A program made the translations under genes and the position numbers. Below are positions 1 through 8,068 of a stretch of DNA of 64,000 nucleotides, piece by piece (positions within the stretch are counted from its first letter, which is position 1; each line of letters begins with the position of its first letter). The DNA comes from JBBSBR01 sp038251135. Lineage in GTDB: Bacteria > Patescibacteriota > Saccharimonadia > UBA4664. The stretch is taken from NCBI GenBank assembly GCA_038251135.1, contig JBBSBR010000001.1:1-64000 (forward strand). The letters are read 5' to 3'. The notes under the pieces were generated by a model. The model saw only the letters and a list, made by a program, of their open reading frames with translations, made no database searches and was not told the DNA's origin.

Positions 1-45
1 AATACCTGCCGGGATTAGAACCTCACCTAGCCGATATGAGGACAT

Positions 46-81
46 AAAAGAAAGCGCCGTCAAATGAAGGCGCTTTCTTTT
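46..81. terminator. Bidirectional intrinsic terminator
   Basis: A perfect 12-bp hairpin (AAAGAAAGCGCC and its complement at 69-80) with a 10-base loop is flanked by A and T runs on both sides. It can stop transcription in either direction. It lies just past the 3' end of the minus-strand tRNA-Ala and is the likely end of the obg/tRNA-Ala transcript. Confidence 0.8.
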
Positions 82-133
82 AGAACGTTTCTCTTGGCTA
101 GCCCAAGTGCAAAGTAGTTGATTGTTCAATTAA

Positions 134-209
134 TGGTGGAGATAGAGGGATTCAAACCCTCGGCCTCTGCAATGCGAATGCAGCGCTCTATCAGCTGAGC
201 TATATCCCC
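134..209 (-). tRNA. tRNA-Ala (anticodon CGC)
   Basis: The minus strand folds into a full cloverleaf of 76 nt. The acceptor stem GGGGATA/TATCTCC has one G-T pair, the D arm is GCTC/GAGC, the anticodon stem is CTGCA/TGCAG with loop TTCGCAT (anticodon CGC, reading GCG), and the T arm is GAGGG/CCCTC with TTTGAAT. The discriminator is A and the 3' CCA is encoded. It lies about 100 bases downstream of obg on the same strand and may be co-transcribed. Confidence 0.95.
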
Positions 210-261
210 GCAACTAATCCATAATGAACCAATCGACGTCCGAGCGTCAACCGGCTAGTGC

Positions 262-313
262 GTCCCCAGGGGATGATGTTAGTTTTCGAGGATTAGTTGT
301 ATCCCCTGGGGAC
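262..313. repeat. 52-bp palindromic repeat, copy A
   Basis: The outer arms are GTCCCCAGGGGAT and its near-perfect complement ATCCCCTGGGGAC, with a GGATTAGTT core. The same element recurs at 22945-22996 and, reversed, at 27074-27127. This copy ends on the last base of the obg stop codon, so it forms the 3' border of that gene. As RNA it would make a strong hairpin between obg and tRNA-Ala. Confidence 0.85.
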
Positions 314-1575
314 TAGAGCCACTCGATCTCCTGATCACCGATCAGGATACGGTCGCCGTCCTTGATGTGTTGCCGCTTGAGCTCGCGGGCGATTCCCTGA
401 CGGCGGATAATGTCGCGCAGGCGCTCGACGCCCTCGTCCTCTTCGAAATTGGTACGGCGGGCAAAGCCCTCAATGCGGTCGCCGCTGATGCGGAAGGCGC
501 CGTCCGGCTCAACTGTCACTTTCCATACGTCCGGTAGCTTGGTCACGTCGATCACCGTCTCATCCGCCTCGGCTTCCAGACGGGCACGCTCTTCGCGGGT
601 ATGACGGACCTGGGCAACCACGGCATCCAGGAGCTGATCCAGGCCCTGATGGGCTTGGGCGGAGATCACAAAGACCGGACCGCCGGTGTGCGTCAGCAAG
701 GCGGTATGGGCGTTCTGCAGCGTCGGCTCATCGACCGTATCGGCCTTGGTGATGAGAATTAGTTGCGGACGCTTGCTCAGGTCGACGGCGTAATTCTTGA
801 GCTCGCCCTGAATAATTTCATAGTCACGAACCGGGTCGCTTGAGCCGGCCTCGATCATGTGCAGGAGCACGGCCGTGCGCTCCACGTGCCGCAGGAACGC
901 GTCTCCAAGGCCTTTGCCCTGGCTGGCGCCCTCGATGAGACCCGGGATATCGGCGACCATAAAGGTGTATTTGCGGTGATCGACGACGCCGAGGTTCGGC
1001 ACGAGCGTGGTGAAGGCGTAGTCGGCGATCTCCGGCTTGGCGTTAGAGATTACCGAGAGCAACGTAGACTTGCCGGCATTCGGCAACCCGACCAACCCCA
1101 CATCAGCCACGAGCTTAAGCTCGAGACGCAGCATTCGGGTATCGCCGAACTCCCCCAGCTCGGCATTTTTGGGAGCCTGCCGAACCGACGACTGAAAATG
1201 GGCGTTACCAAATCCCCCGCGGCCACCTTTGGCCAATATCGCCTCTTGGCCGTCTTTGGTAAGGTCGGCGACCAAGTCATCGCCCTCCCAGATTTGAGTA
1301 CCTTCCGGCACCTTGACATAAATGGCCTCGCCATTCTTGCCGTGTTTGCGGTTGCCACCGCCCACCGACCCATCCTCGGCCACGATCTTGCGGGTTGTGC
1401 GGTACGAAGACAGGGTGTGAGAATTATGGTCGACAATAAATATTACGTCGCCGCCGCGGCCGCCGTCGCCGCCATCCGGACCGCCCATGGCACGATACTT
1501 CTCATGACGAAAAGATGAGCGGCCATCGCCGCCCTTACCAGCCCGTATTTCGATCGTTGCTGTATCTGTGAACAT
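313..1575 (-). CDS. obg: GTPase Obg/CgtA
   Basis: This is the large-subunit-associated GTPase Obg, which acts in 50S assembly and stress control. The N-terminal Obg fold is glycine-rich (residues 1-160, with GGPDGGDGGRGGD near 31-43). The G domain shows the P-loop GLPNAGKS (163-170), DIPG (209-212) and TKAD (276-279). A C-terminal OCT-type domain fills about 345-420. At 420 aa it has the usual length. The ATG has no clear Shine-Dalgarno site; a TATAGT box ends 9 bases upstream, so the mRNA may be almost leaderless. A plus-strand promoter at 1599 diverges from it. Confidence 0.97.
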   Translation of the reverse strand: MFTDTATIEIRAGKGGDGRSSFRHEKYRAMGGPDGGDGGRGGDVIFIVDHNSHTLSSYRTTRKIVAEDGSVGGGNRKHGKNGEAIYVKVPEGTQIWEGDDLVADLTKDGQEAILAKGGRGGFGNAHFQSSVRQAPKNAELGEFGDTRMLRLELKLVADVGLVGLPNAGKSTLLSVISNAKPEIADYAFTTLVPNLGVVDHRKYTFMVADIPGLIEGASQGKGLGDAFLRHVERTAVLLHMIEAGSSDPVRDYEIIQGELKNYAVDLSKRPQLILITKADTVDEPTLQNAHTALLTHTGGPVFVISAQAHQGLDQLLDAVVAQVRHTREERARLEAEADETVIDVTKLPDVWKVTVEPDGAFRISGDRIEGFARRTNFEEDEGVERLRDIIRRQGIARELKRQHIKDGDRILIGDQEIEWL

Positions 1576-1598
1576 ATTTATGACACTATATCATAATA

Positions 1599-1627
1599 TT
1601 GACAATAATTTCCACCTTAATTACTAT
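1599..1627 (+). promoter_or_regulatory. Sigma70-type promoter for the 1680 gene
   Basis: TTGACA (1599-1604) and TACTAT (1622-1627) are separated by exactly 17 bases. It reads rightward into the small HTH gene and sits back to back with the obg start. Confidence 0.7.
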
Positions 1628-1679
1628 ATTCATTATCGTCGGTACCCCCAGTACCGGCCAGCACATCCGAGGGGGTAAA

Positions 1680-2009
1680 ATGATGCGCTTTCGCCGCAAG
1701 GTAAGCGAGGAACTTAATCCTCTCGACCGACTTATACGAATCTTGGGCCTATGCCTGACTGCCGAGATCCTGCTCGCCGACACAGACACATTGAGGATGT
1801 GGCGGTTAGGCAACCTTGAGCCAACCACGGCGCAACTGCAACGTATCATCTGGTTCCTCGACGTTTGCCGTTGGTTTAAAGCCAACTGTTCCAAGACCGT
1901 ATCGGTCAAATCATGGATATTGGCTAACGTTGCCGACTTTAGCGTCCCGAATGACCAACTTGAGACAAATTTTGAGCGTGTGTCAGAGCGGGCGCTGCGC
2001 GAGTACTAG
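1680..2009 (+). CDS. Small HTH protein, ParS/Xre/MbcA-like
   Basis: A protein of 109 aa starting at ATG 1680 behind a GAGGGGG ribosome site; an in-frame start at 1599 falls inside the promoter and is not used. The middle (about residues 20-60) reads like a helix-turn-helix of the Xre/DUF2384 type: a leucine-rich helix, then LADTDTLRMWRLGNLEPTT, then a hydrophobic helix, followed by a W-I-L-A motif as in MbcA/ParS antitoxins. A bidirectional terminator follows at once. No toxin gene (RES domain) lies next to it. The family assignment comes from motif reading only and is moderate. Confidence 0.6.
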   Translation: MMRFRRKVSEELNPLDRLIRILGLCLTAEILLADTDTLRMWRLGNLEPTTAQLQRIIWFLDVCRWFKANCSKTVSVKSWILANVADFSVPNDQLETNFERVSERALREY

Positions 2010-2018
2010 CCCCATACC

Positions 2019-2055
2019 AAAAGACCCGGGATACGTTATGTATTCCGGGTCTTTA
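2019..2055. terminator. Bidirectional terminator between convergent genes
   Basis: AAAGACCCGGGATA pairs with TATTCCGGGTCTTT (one G-T pair) around a 7-base loop. A and T runs on both sides let it serve the HTH gene on the plus strand and the LysM-CHAP gene on the minus strand. Confidence 0.85.
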
Positions 2056-2086
2056 TCTGATCGGATCTTAGCTGACGAACTAAGGA

Positions 2087-3244
2087 CTAGTAGATGTAGC
2101 GGAAGCTATTGGCCGATACGGTACGGTAGGAGACACGACCCCATCCGCCGTTGTAGTTCATCTCGGAGACGGTCACCATACCGCCCGAGACCGACTCTAC
2201 GTAGGCAACGTGGCCAAAGTAACCGGCACCGGTCCAAGCGATGGCTCCGCGGGCCGGCGTCGAGCCAACCGAGAAACCGGATCGCTGAGCGTTGTAGTAC
2301 CAAGCGTTGGCGTTGCCCCAGAAGGACGGGATGCTGCGGCGCGAGGCGACATAGTAGGTGCAGTAGCCGAACGAGTAACCGTTGGCGCCGCCTGAGTAGT
2401 AGGTCAGATGCGGTGCGATCGAGGCTCCGGCGACACGACCTTGAGTTTGAGCAACCTGCACCGGCGCGGCGGGCTTGGGCGCATCGGCCTTAACGCCGTC
2501 GGGAATCAGGATGGTCGAACCGACTACCAGGCCTTTCACTTCGGCGTTGTTGAACGACACAATCTGAGCGGCGTTGGCGCTGAATTTGGCGGCCAACGAC
2601 TCGGGGGTATCGCCCGCAGCCACGGTGTACTGCAATCCGGTGACGGGCAGGATGGTCAAAACCGTGCCGGGAGCGATCGAGTCGGCATTTGAGATGTCAT
2701 TGGCCCACTTAATCGTCGAGCTCGTAATATTGAACTTACTCGCCACGCCCGAGAGCGTATCGCCAGGCTGCACGGTGTAGCTTGAGATATCGCGGGTGGC
2801 GTTGCCGGCAGTCGTCACGACCTGCCGCTTTGACAGCGTCAGATCATCGCTCGTCAGCAAGGCGACCTGCTGGTTCTTGACCGAGGCGGTCTTGGCGGCT
2901 TCCGTCGTGATCATGAACTGGCTCTTTTTGGCCAGATCGGCGGCGATGTTGGCCGTTGCGGTCTCGTCGAGTACGGTGCCGGTTCCTGCCTGAGCCGACA
3001 TCAACCGCACGCTCAGCGAGTGGGCCTGTGTCGGATTATTGGCCAGCACAATGAGACTCGCCGTAGCGATGAGCCCCAGATGAGCCAGATAACGAGGGTG
3101 GTAATGGGAACTTGCAGTTTTGGCGACCCCGCGTGAGGTCTTGGCGATTGTCCGGCCAATATTTGCTTGGCTGGCGGACTTATTTCTGCGAATCGCTGGA
3201 CTTTTTATGTTCGAAAATGTCTCTGAGGGAGTTCCGATTCCCAT
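2087..3244 (-). CDS. LysM-LysM-CHAP peptidoglycan hydrolase
   Basis: A predicted secreted or membrane-anchored cell-wall amidase/endopeptidase of 385 aa from ATG 3244; an in-frame TTG at 3307 would add 21 residues. A hydrophobic segment (about residues 53-70) acts as signal or anchor. Two LysM modules follow (about 156-201 and 205-249), each opening with YTV-x-x-GDT, then a Pro/Ala linker. The C-terminal CHAP domain has the catalytic pair Cys295 (in FGYCTYY) and His345 (in FGHVAYV). LysM binds glycan and CHAP cuts the peptide. Transcription probably starts at the TTGACA/TAGACT promoter near 3481-3509, giving a leader of more than 200 nt with a three-stem fold. Confidence 0.92.
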   Translation of the reverse strand: MGIGTPSETFSNIKSPAIRRNKSASQANIGRTIAKTSRGVAKTASSHYHPRYLAHLGLIATASLIVLANNPTQAHSLSVRLMSAQAGTGTVLDETATANIAADLAKKSQFMITTEAAKTASVKNQQVALLTSDDLTLSKRQVVTTAGNATRDISSYTVQPGDTLSGVASKFNITSSTIKWANDISNADSIAPGTVLTILPVTGLQYTVAAGDTPESLAAKFSANAAQIVSFNNAEVKGLVVGSTILIPDGVKADAPKPAAPVQVAQTQGRVAGASIAPHLTYYSGGANGYSFGYCTYYVASRRSIPSFWGNANAWYYNAQRSGFSVGSTPARGAIAWTGAGYFGHVAYVESVSGGMVTVSEMNYNGGWGRVSYRTVSANSFRYIY

Positions 3245-3335
3245 TGTCGGGAACTGTTCAAGGGAACTGCCGAGGGCACTTCTACTAATAACCTGTCTCC
3301 ACCTCAACCCATACGCCGAAGCGTCGGATTGAGCA

Positions 3336-3428
3336 CTACCTTTACTTGCGTCTTACCCTCAGTCGTTGGACTGAGGCAGAAGAATTTCGACCGTTAGATT
3401 AATACTTCGTATCGACGGTTCAAGGTAG
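3336..3428 (-). promoter_or_regulatory. Structured 5' leader of the LysM-CHAP gene, possible riboswitch
   Basis: Read on the minus strand, CTACCTT (3428-3422) pairs with AAGGTAG (3342-3336), closing a junction. Inside are a stem built on ACCGT/ACGGT (3390-3419) and a perfect 8-bp hairpin CCTCAGTC/GACTGAGG with loop CAAC (3357-3376). Wall-hydrolase genes are often under c-di-AMP (ydaO) riboswitches, but I do not see the ydaO consensus, so the ligand, if any, is unknown. The rest of the 3245-3642 gap holds only the promoter. Confidence 0.45.
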
Positions 3429-3480
3429 TAAACTGATACGTTTACGATTATACCGCTAACGCTTATCAATTTACTTTGCT

Positions 3481-3509
3481 AGTCTATCAACCGCCACTGG
3501 GACTGTCAA
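3481..3509 (-). promoter_or_regulatory. Sigma70-type promoter of the LysM-CHAP gene
   Basis: On the minus strand TTGACA (3509-3504) and TAGACT (3486-3481) lie 17 bases apart. Predicted transcription starts near 3474, upstream of the structured leader. Confidence 0.75.
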
Positions 3510-3642
3510 CAATGTTAAATGGCTTTATAAAGGGATAAACTGATACCGGTTATCCTTATCAATTGATGCAGCCGGGCCGCTACCACATATGTCGGTAATG
3601 TCAAATGCCAGTAAAACCGACTGATTATGGCTTAAGACCGTA

Positions 3643-4638
3643 CTAATTGAGGTACTTCGAAATATTGGCTTGATGCTCGGCATACGTCTTGGCGAAGTAG
3701 GTCTTGCCGTCCTTGCCGGTCAAAAAATAGCTGTAGTCAGTAGCGGCCGGGTGAGCAACGGCATCCAGTGCCGACAGGCCGGGATTTGCGATCGGGCCGG
3801 GCGGCAAACCGACTACTTTGCGCGTATTATAGGGCGAATCCAGATTGACGTTGAAGGGGACTCCCAGAAGTTGAGCCGCGTAAACGGCCGTGACGTCCGA
3901 CCCCAAGGGCTGCTTCTCACGGTAGCGCTTCAGAAACACCTGAGCAACGATCGGTCGGTCGCTCGCAATATTTACCTCCCGCTCGACGATCGAGGCGATC
4001 GTAAGCCCCTGGTGAAGCGTCAGCCCTTCGGCGGCAAACGCCTGCACGTACTCGGGGCCGACCTTGCGGCTAAAGTTATCGAGCATGGCGTTTACCAGCT
4101 CGGAGCCGGTAGTTGAAGAGTTAACGGTATAGGAATCCGGAAACAGGTAACCCTCAAGGCTGACGGTAGCGGGTTTACCGGCCAAAAACGATTGATCGTG
4201 CGGCTCGTTCAGGGCGGCCTCAAACTCAGCCGCGGGTATACCGAGAAGAGCCGCCTCCTTTTCGATCTGCTTGATCGTGTAGCCCTCGGGAACGACCAGC
4301 CGGTCGGTAAGCGTCTTGCCCTGCGACAGTATATTGGCAACATCCGGGGCGCTCAATGTGGGGGTAAGTGAGTAAGTACCGGCCTTGAGGAGTCGTCGCT
4401 GACCATGAAAGTTAATATAAGTCATGAAGGCGTTTCGATCGCGGATCAATCCGGCAGCCTTCAGATTATCGGCGATCTCCGGCGCGGTTTGGCCGGACTT
4501 CACCTCAAAGACGACCGCTTGGCCAGTTTTTGCAGGAGCAGTCAGATCGAAGCGATAGATACCGTATGTTACGGCAAATACCATAAGTGCTACGGCGGCT
4601 GCAATTGGGATTGCACGTCGTCGGCTGGGTCGTTTCAT
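3643..4638 (-). CDS. mltG: Endolytic murein transglycosylase MltG
   Basis: MltG (YceG family) cuts nascent glycan strands at the membrane and so sets their length. The 331-aa protein has one N-terminal membrane helix (residues 10-27), a LysM-like region (about 42-105) and the YceG catalytic domain with LEGYLFPDSY (161-170), ASIVERE (215-221, catalytic Glu219) and the C-terminal LPPGPIANPG signature. Its ATG overlaps the ruvX stop by 4 bases, so the two are translationally coupled. Confidence 0.96.
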   Translation of the reverse strand: MKRPSRRRAIPIAAAVALMVFAVTYGIYRFDLTAPAKTGQAVVFEVKSGQTAPEIADNLKAAGLIRDRNAFMTYINFHGQRRLLKAGTYSLTPTLSAPDVANILSQGKTLTDRLVVPEGYTIKQIEKEAALLGIPAAEFEAALNEPHDQSFLAGKPATVSLEGYLFPDSYTVNSSTTGSELVNAMLDNFSRKVGPEYVQAFAAEGLTLHQGLTIASIVEREVNIASDRPIVAQVFLKRYREKQPLGSDVTAVYAAQLLGVPFNVNLDSPYNTRKVVGLPPGPIANPGLSALDAVAHPAATDYSYFLTGKDGKTYFAKTYAEHQANISKYLN

Positions 4639-5021
4639 AGGTTTCCCAGATAATCTTGAAGAATGATAGTGGCGGCCTCGGCGTCGATATCGGACTTGTC
4701 GTACTTACGTCCCGACTCGCGTAAACGTTCTTCCGCGACGCTCGAAGTACCGGCCTCATCCTGATAGACGATCTCAGCATCAAGCTTTCCCAGAATCTCC
4801 TCGGTAAAGCGCCGGACTGCCAGCGTTTGGGGGGTTTCGCGTCCATCCAAGCTTCGGGGCAGGCCGACTACAATAGTATCGAACGGCCCTTCCTGCCTTA
4901 TGGTAGCGACCAATTCATGGGGCGCGATGGTTTTGTGCGGGTTCGCCAAACGAACTTCGTCGTCGGCGACGGCCAAGCCCATACGGCGTTCACCATAATC
5001 GATTCCCAGATATCGCTTCAC
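4635..5021 (-). CDS. ruvX: Pre-16S rRNA nuclease / Holliday junction resolvase-like RuvX (YqgF)
   Basis: A 128-aa RNase H-fold protein of the YqgF family, thought to trim pre-16S rRNA 5' ends. It opens with the acidic-residue motif GIDYGERRMGLA (Asp8), has VVGLPRSLDG in the middle and the closing Asp in KSDIDAEAA, all typical. The start is GTG 5021, 5 bases after an AGGGGA ribosome site. It lies 13 bases downstream of the 585-aa membrane protein and overlaps mltG, forming a three-gene operon. Confidence 0.95.
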   Translation of the reverse strand: MKRYLGIDYGERRMGLAVADDEVRLANPHKTIAPHELVATIRQEGPFDTIVVGLPRSLDGRETPQTLAVRRFTEEILGKLDAEIVYQDEAGTSSVAEERLRESGRKYDKSDIDAEAATIILQDYLGNL

Positions 5022-5034
5022 GAATCCCCTGTTT

Positions 5035-6792
5035 TTATTTATTGTTGGCGATTTGAATATTTATCGTAATCTTAGAAGCGCTGCGTGGCAAATTTGACGC
5101 CCAAGACGGCCAGAGGCTGATCTCGGCATGGTCGACGCCGGCGTACTTGGAGACGATATCGACCGCATCGCCGTAGCGCTTGCCCTTGATGTCGTTGGCA
5201 ATCTTGACCTTGTCGAACTTTGGCCCCCCATAGGCTACGGTCGTAAAGCGGAAGCCCTGAAGACCGGCGCCGTTTTTGGCTGCCAGCGTAACTTGACCGG
5301 TCGGGATACCGTTATCATATACCTCATTCTGGCCGCCCACTTGATTCTGCTCTTGGTTGAGAATCAGCGCCGTGTAGTCGGCGGTCGGTACGGCCAGTTC
5401 GCTATAGGTAACTTTGAGGGCCAACGTACCGGTTGACGCTTCGGCGCCGACGGCCGGACTGGGTACGGCGCTGACAACTACAACGACAGACGAGCTTGGC
5501 AAAGCCATATATCCGCTCGGAACCTTGGCGTCCAACTCTTTCTGACCACCGTCCTTGTCTTTGACCAACATATCGGCTTGAGCTTTGTCGACATCGGCCT
5601 GAGCGACAATTGTAATCGTCTTGGAAGTTCCGCCGGCCATCTGACCCCCTTGGCCGTAAGTATAATTCTGAAGTGCTGCCGAAAGTCCGGGAATAGTGTA
5701 TTTAGCAGGCGCTTCGTTATAACTGTCTCCTGCTTGATCAGAGGTTACGGCTACGTCTTGTCTACCCGGGACCGGAATAGCGGCAAACGGGGGCGTTGAT
5801 GATGCCTTATAGGTTAGTCCGGCAACGTGCACATCGGCATCTGATTTGAAAATTTTTCCGTCGGGAGCCTGGAATCGTGTCCCTGCGACAAAGTCATGAG
5901 GTGACGGATCGTTATTTACTACCGTCATTGTTCCTGTCGCTTGAGTGCCCACATCTTTCGTACCGGTCGGCGTGAACGGTCCACTTAAGTCCTTGGTCAG
6001 GGTAATACTCTGACCCGCAAGCGTGCTGCTGACGACGTCGGATTTCGTCGCATTGGTATCGACCCAAAACGAAGTGTCGATGTTCACGCTAGACCCGATG
6101 GCAAACAGCTTAACCGTCGCCTTGGTGAGAAAGGCCATCGCGACAAAATAGCCGATCACCAGAAAGGCAGCGGCGCCTACCCAAAGCATTCGTCGCTTCA
6201 GGACGCCAAAGTTCGGTACCTTAGGCAATTTTTTGGACGTCGTTTGAGGGTCTGTAGCCGCCCCGGAATCAGCCTTAGTTTTCGACCCGTCATCGGCAGG
6301 CAGCTCCTCGCCCAAGTCTTCAGCGGGCCATGGTACGATCTCGGGCGGCGCTGCCAGCTTGGTACTCGGCTTATCGTCGATCTTTTTACGCGCGATGGCC
6401 GGCGGTACGACTACGGCCGAGGCCGCCAACGCTGCCGCCTTCTTGGCGTCGCTGGCCTCGTCCTCGTCATCCTCTTCGATGATATCCTCGTTCGAAATCG
6501 GTTTTGGAGCTTCCGTCGCACTCATGATCGCCTCGGCGCCAACCGAAGCCGCGACCGCCAGACCCACGCTGGCAGCTAGATTCTTGGCAATCCGGTCATT
6601 GGTAACGAGCACCAGCTCTTTACCGCTGTCAGCCGCCGCCTTCTTGAGTAATTTCTGATTGATGATGCTCTGGAGCATCGTGGAGCGTTTGGGTACCACA
6701 ATCTGAACGCTCTTACCGGGCGTCTTGGACAGCTTATCAATGGCTGAAGTAATATCTTCATCGACCTCTAGGTAGAGGACAGCATCATTCAT
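5035..6792 (-). CDS. Large single-TM protein, baseplate J-like region, function unknown
   Basis: A 585-aa protein. The N-terminal ~95 residues form an alpha/beta cytoplasmic domain (VLYLEVDEDITSAIDKL, QIVVPKRS, LVLVTNDR). An acidic, Lys/Pro-rich linker follows, then a membrane helix near residues 203-222 and about 360 residues of beta-rich extracytoplasmic sequence. The layout matches proteins often annotated as baseplate J/gp47-like in Patescibacteria; I rely on memory for that. Being first in the operon with ruvX and mltG suggests an envelope role. No enzyme motif is visible. Confidence 0.85.
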   Translation of the reverse strand: MNDAVLYLEVDEDITSAIDKLSKTPGKSVQIVVPKRSTMLQSIINQKLLKKAAADSGKELVLVTNDRIAKNLAASVGLAVAASVGAEAIMSATEAPKPISNEDIIEEDDEDEASDAKKAAALAASAVVVPPAIARKKIDDKPSTKLAAPPEIVPWPAEDLGEELPADDGSKTKADSGAATDPQTTSKKLPKVPNFGVLKRRMLWVGAAAFLVIGYFVAMAFLTKATVKLFAIGSSVNIDTSFWVDTNATKSDVVSSTLAGQSITLTKDLSGPFTPTGTKDVGTQATGTMTVVNNDPSPHDFVAGTRFQAPDGKIFKSDADVHVAGLTYKASSTPPFAAIPVPGRQDVAVTSDQAGDSYNEAPAKYTIPGLSAALQNYTYGQGGQMAGGTSKTITIVAQADVDKAQADMLVKDKDGGQKELDAKVPSGYMALPSSSVVVVVSAVPSPAVGAEASTGTLALKVTYSELAVPTADYTALILNQEQNQVGGQNEVYDNGIPTGQVTLAAKNGAGLQGFRFTTVAYGGPKFDKVKIANDIKGKRYGDAVDIVSKYAGVDHAEISLWPSWASNLPRSASKITINIQIANNK

Positions 6793-6846
6793 GATCCTAC
6801 TTTACCACAAAGCTTATGTTTTCGGGTGGATATGCACACATAAACA

Positions 6847-6875
6847 TTGATTTATGTTTAAATTTATGCTATAGT
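6847..6875 (+). promoter_or_regulatory. Promoter of the MYG1-like gene
   Basis: TTGATT (6847-6852) and TATAGT (6870-6875) are 17 bases apart; a TG just before the -10 makes an extended -10. The spacer contains two copies of a TTATG-type motif, the complement of the recurrent CATAA motif of this window. Confidence 0.65.
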
Positions 6876-6921
6876 CATAGACTGTTCATCGTACCTACAC
6901 AAAAGAAGGGTCGTGAAGTGC

Positions 6922-7887
6922 ATGAGTGCACCACGCAAGATTCACACCATCGTGACCCACGTTCGTCCGCACCTGGACGAGATCACGGCAATCTGGCTGA
7001 TCCAGCGTTTCGGCAGACAGTTCTTCGACATCCCCCGCGATGTGAAGTTCGAGTACTGGGACGCCCGGCAGCTATCCGCCCGACGGCCGCACGGCCGACG
7101 AGTGGGAGAACGACGGCTACCTGCTCATCGGAGTCGGCCACGGCCGGTTCGATGAGCACCCGAGCGAGACGACCGACCGCATCGAAGGACACTCCTCGAC
7201 CAGTCTGGTGGCGAAAGCCATTAGAGTGGAGAAGCGCACAGAACTGCACCGGATCGTAGAGTACGTGACCAAGAATGACCTTGAAGGCGGCACCAATAGC
7301 TGGGAGCTTCCGGCCATCATCGGAAACAGCATGCTCAGTACCCCGACGACACCGCGCGCGTCATGCGCTGGGTGCACCAAGGACTTAATGCGCAATACGC
7401 TCAGGCGGTCCAGTTCAAAACCGCACTCGGTATCGTGAATGCGGGTCGGATCGTAGTGTTTGGGGACGAGGCCAATGAGGCCAAGCTCCTGATCGTCACG
7501 TCCGACAACGAGCGCGTACTGGCGGCGGCCTGGTCGTCCCGGCACCGTCCCCAGGCCGTGATCGTCGCACACGCCAGTGGTCGCGTTCAGATCTTCGCCA
7601 ATAAGCGCATGGGGCTTCGGCTCAATGCACTGGCGGCGGCCGTCCGTATCGCAGAGGCCGCCAAGCGCGGTATCACCCTCGATCTCTCCACCGAGATGCT
7701 CGAGCGCGAAGGTTCTGTGGTCGGCGCCGAGGTCTGGCACTACTTTCTCGCCGGCGAGATGCTGTTCAACGGCAGTCTCACCGCACCCCGTACCGAGGCG
7801 ACGTTACTGAGTATTGAAGAGCTCATTGAGCTCTTCCAGCAGCACGTTCAGCCCCCTTCGCCCATCGAGGAGATCCCGGCGACGTAG
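6922..7887 (+). pseudogene. MYG1/DHH-like protein gene split by two frameshifts
   Basis: Three pieces in two frames join into one protein of about 320 aa: 6922 to ~7068 in frame 1, ~7068 to ~7335 in frame 2, then frame 1 again to 7887. The joined N-terminus reads THVRPHLDEITAIWL and later GVGHGRFDEHP, which recalls the metal-binding TH..H.DE and HR.DHH motifs of the MYG1/UPF0160 nuclease family; this is a tentative fold call. The first shift looks like a +1 insertion near CAGCTATCC, the second a -1 deletion near CTCAGTACC, so they compensate. The intermediate frame-1 reading has stops. It is either a recent pseudogene or two assembly errors. The ATG lies 11 bases after GAAGGG; a GTG at 6913 is possible. 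Confidence 0.65.
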
Positions 7888-7939
7888 TCGCCCAGATCGA
7901 CACCCTCTAGCGTCTTTGATCTTCGGATCCAAGTGCCGG

Positions 7940-8018
7940 TACGTAACCCGGCGCACTCAACGACTGCGTAGTCGTTCTGATGAGTCCAAAAGGACGAAAA
8001 TGTTTGCTCGCCTACGTA
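7940..8018 (+). ncRNA. Hammerhead-ribozyme-like RNA (type III)
   Basis: The conserved core is complete: CTGATGA (7977-7983), stem II GTCC-AAAA-GGAC (7984-7995), then GAAA (7996-7999). Directly before CTGATGA is a closed stem I, AACGACT/AGTCGTT with loop GCGT (7959-7976), and directly before that the cleavage triplet CTC (7956-7958), so cutting is predicted after C7958. Stem III would be open: U7957-A7999, then a weak section with one C-A mismatch and a bulge, then GGCG/CGCC (7950-7953 with 8009-8012) and TACGTA/TACGTA (7940-7945 with 8013-8018). The weak inner stem III is the main doubt. It lies between the broken MYG1-like gene and the ParS-like gene. Confidence 0.75.
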
Positions 8019-8031
8019 TTTGAAGTATAGT
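8004..8031 (+). promoter_or_regulatory. Promoter of the ParS-like gene, overlapping the ribozyme
   Basis: TTGCTC (8004-8009) and TATAGT (8026-8031) have 16-base spacing. The -35 lies inside the 3' arm of the predicted hammerhead stem III, so the ribozyme belongs to the upstream transcript and not to the mRNA of the 8069 gene. Confidence 0.5.
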
Positions 8032-8068
8032 TTCATTACTTCAATCCACTTCGAGATCGGAGAGCATC

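Noticed and set aside
859..1518. 219-aa plus-strand reading frame
   Set aside because: It is the antisense shadow of obg; no ribosome site and no domain pattern.
3336..3428. ydaO (c-di-AMP) riboswitch
   Set aside because: Place and gene type fit, but the conserved sequence blocks are not present; listed only as a structured leader.
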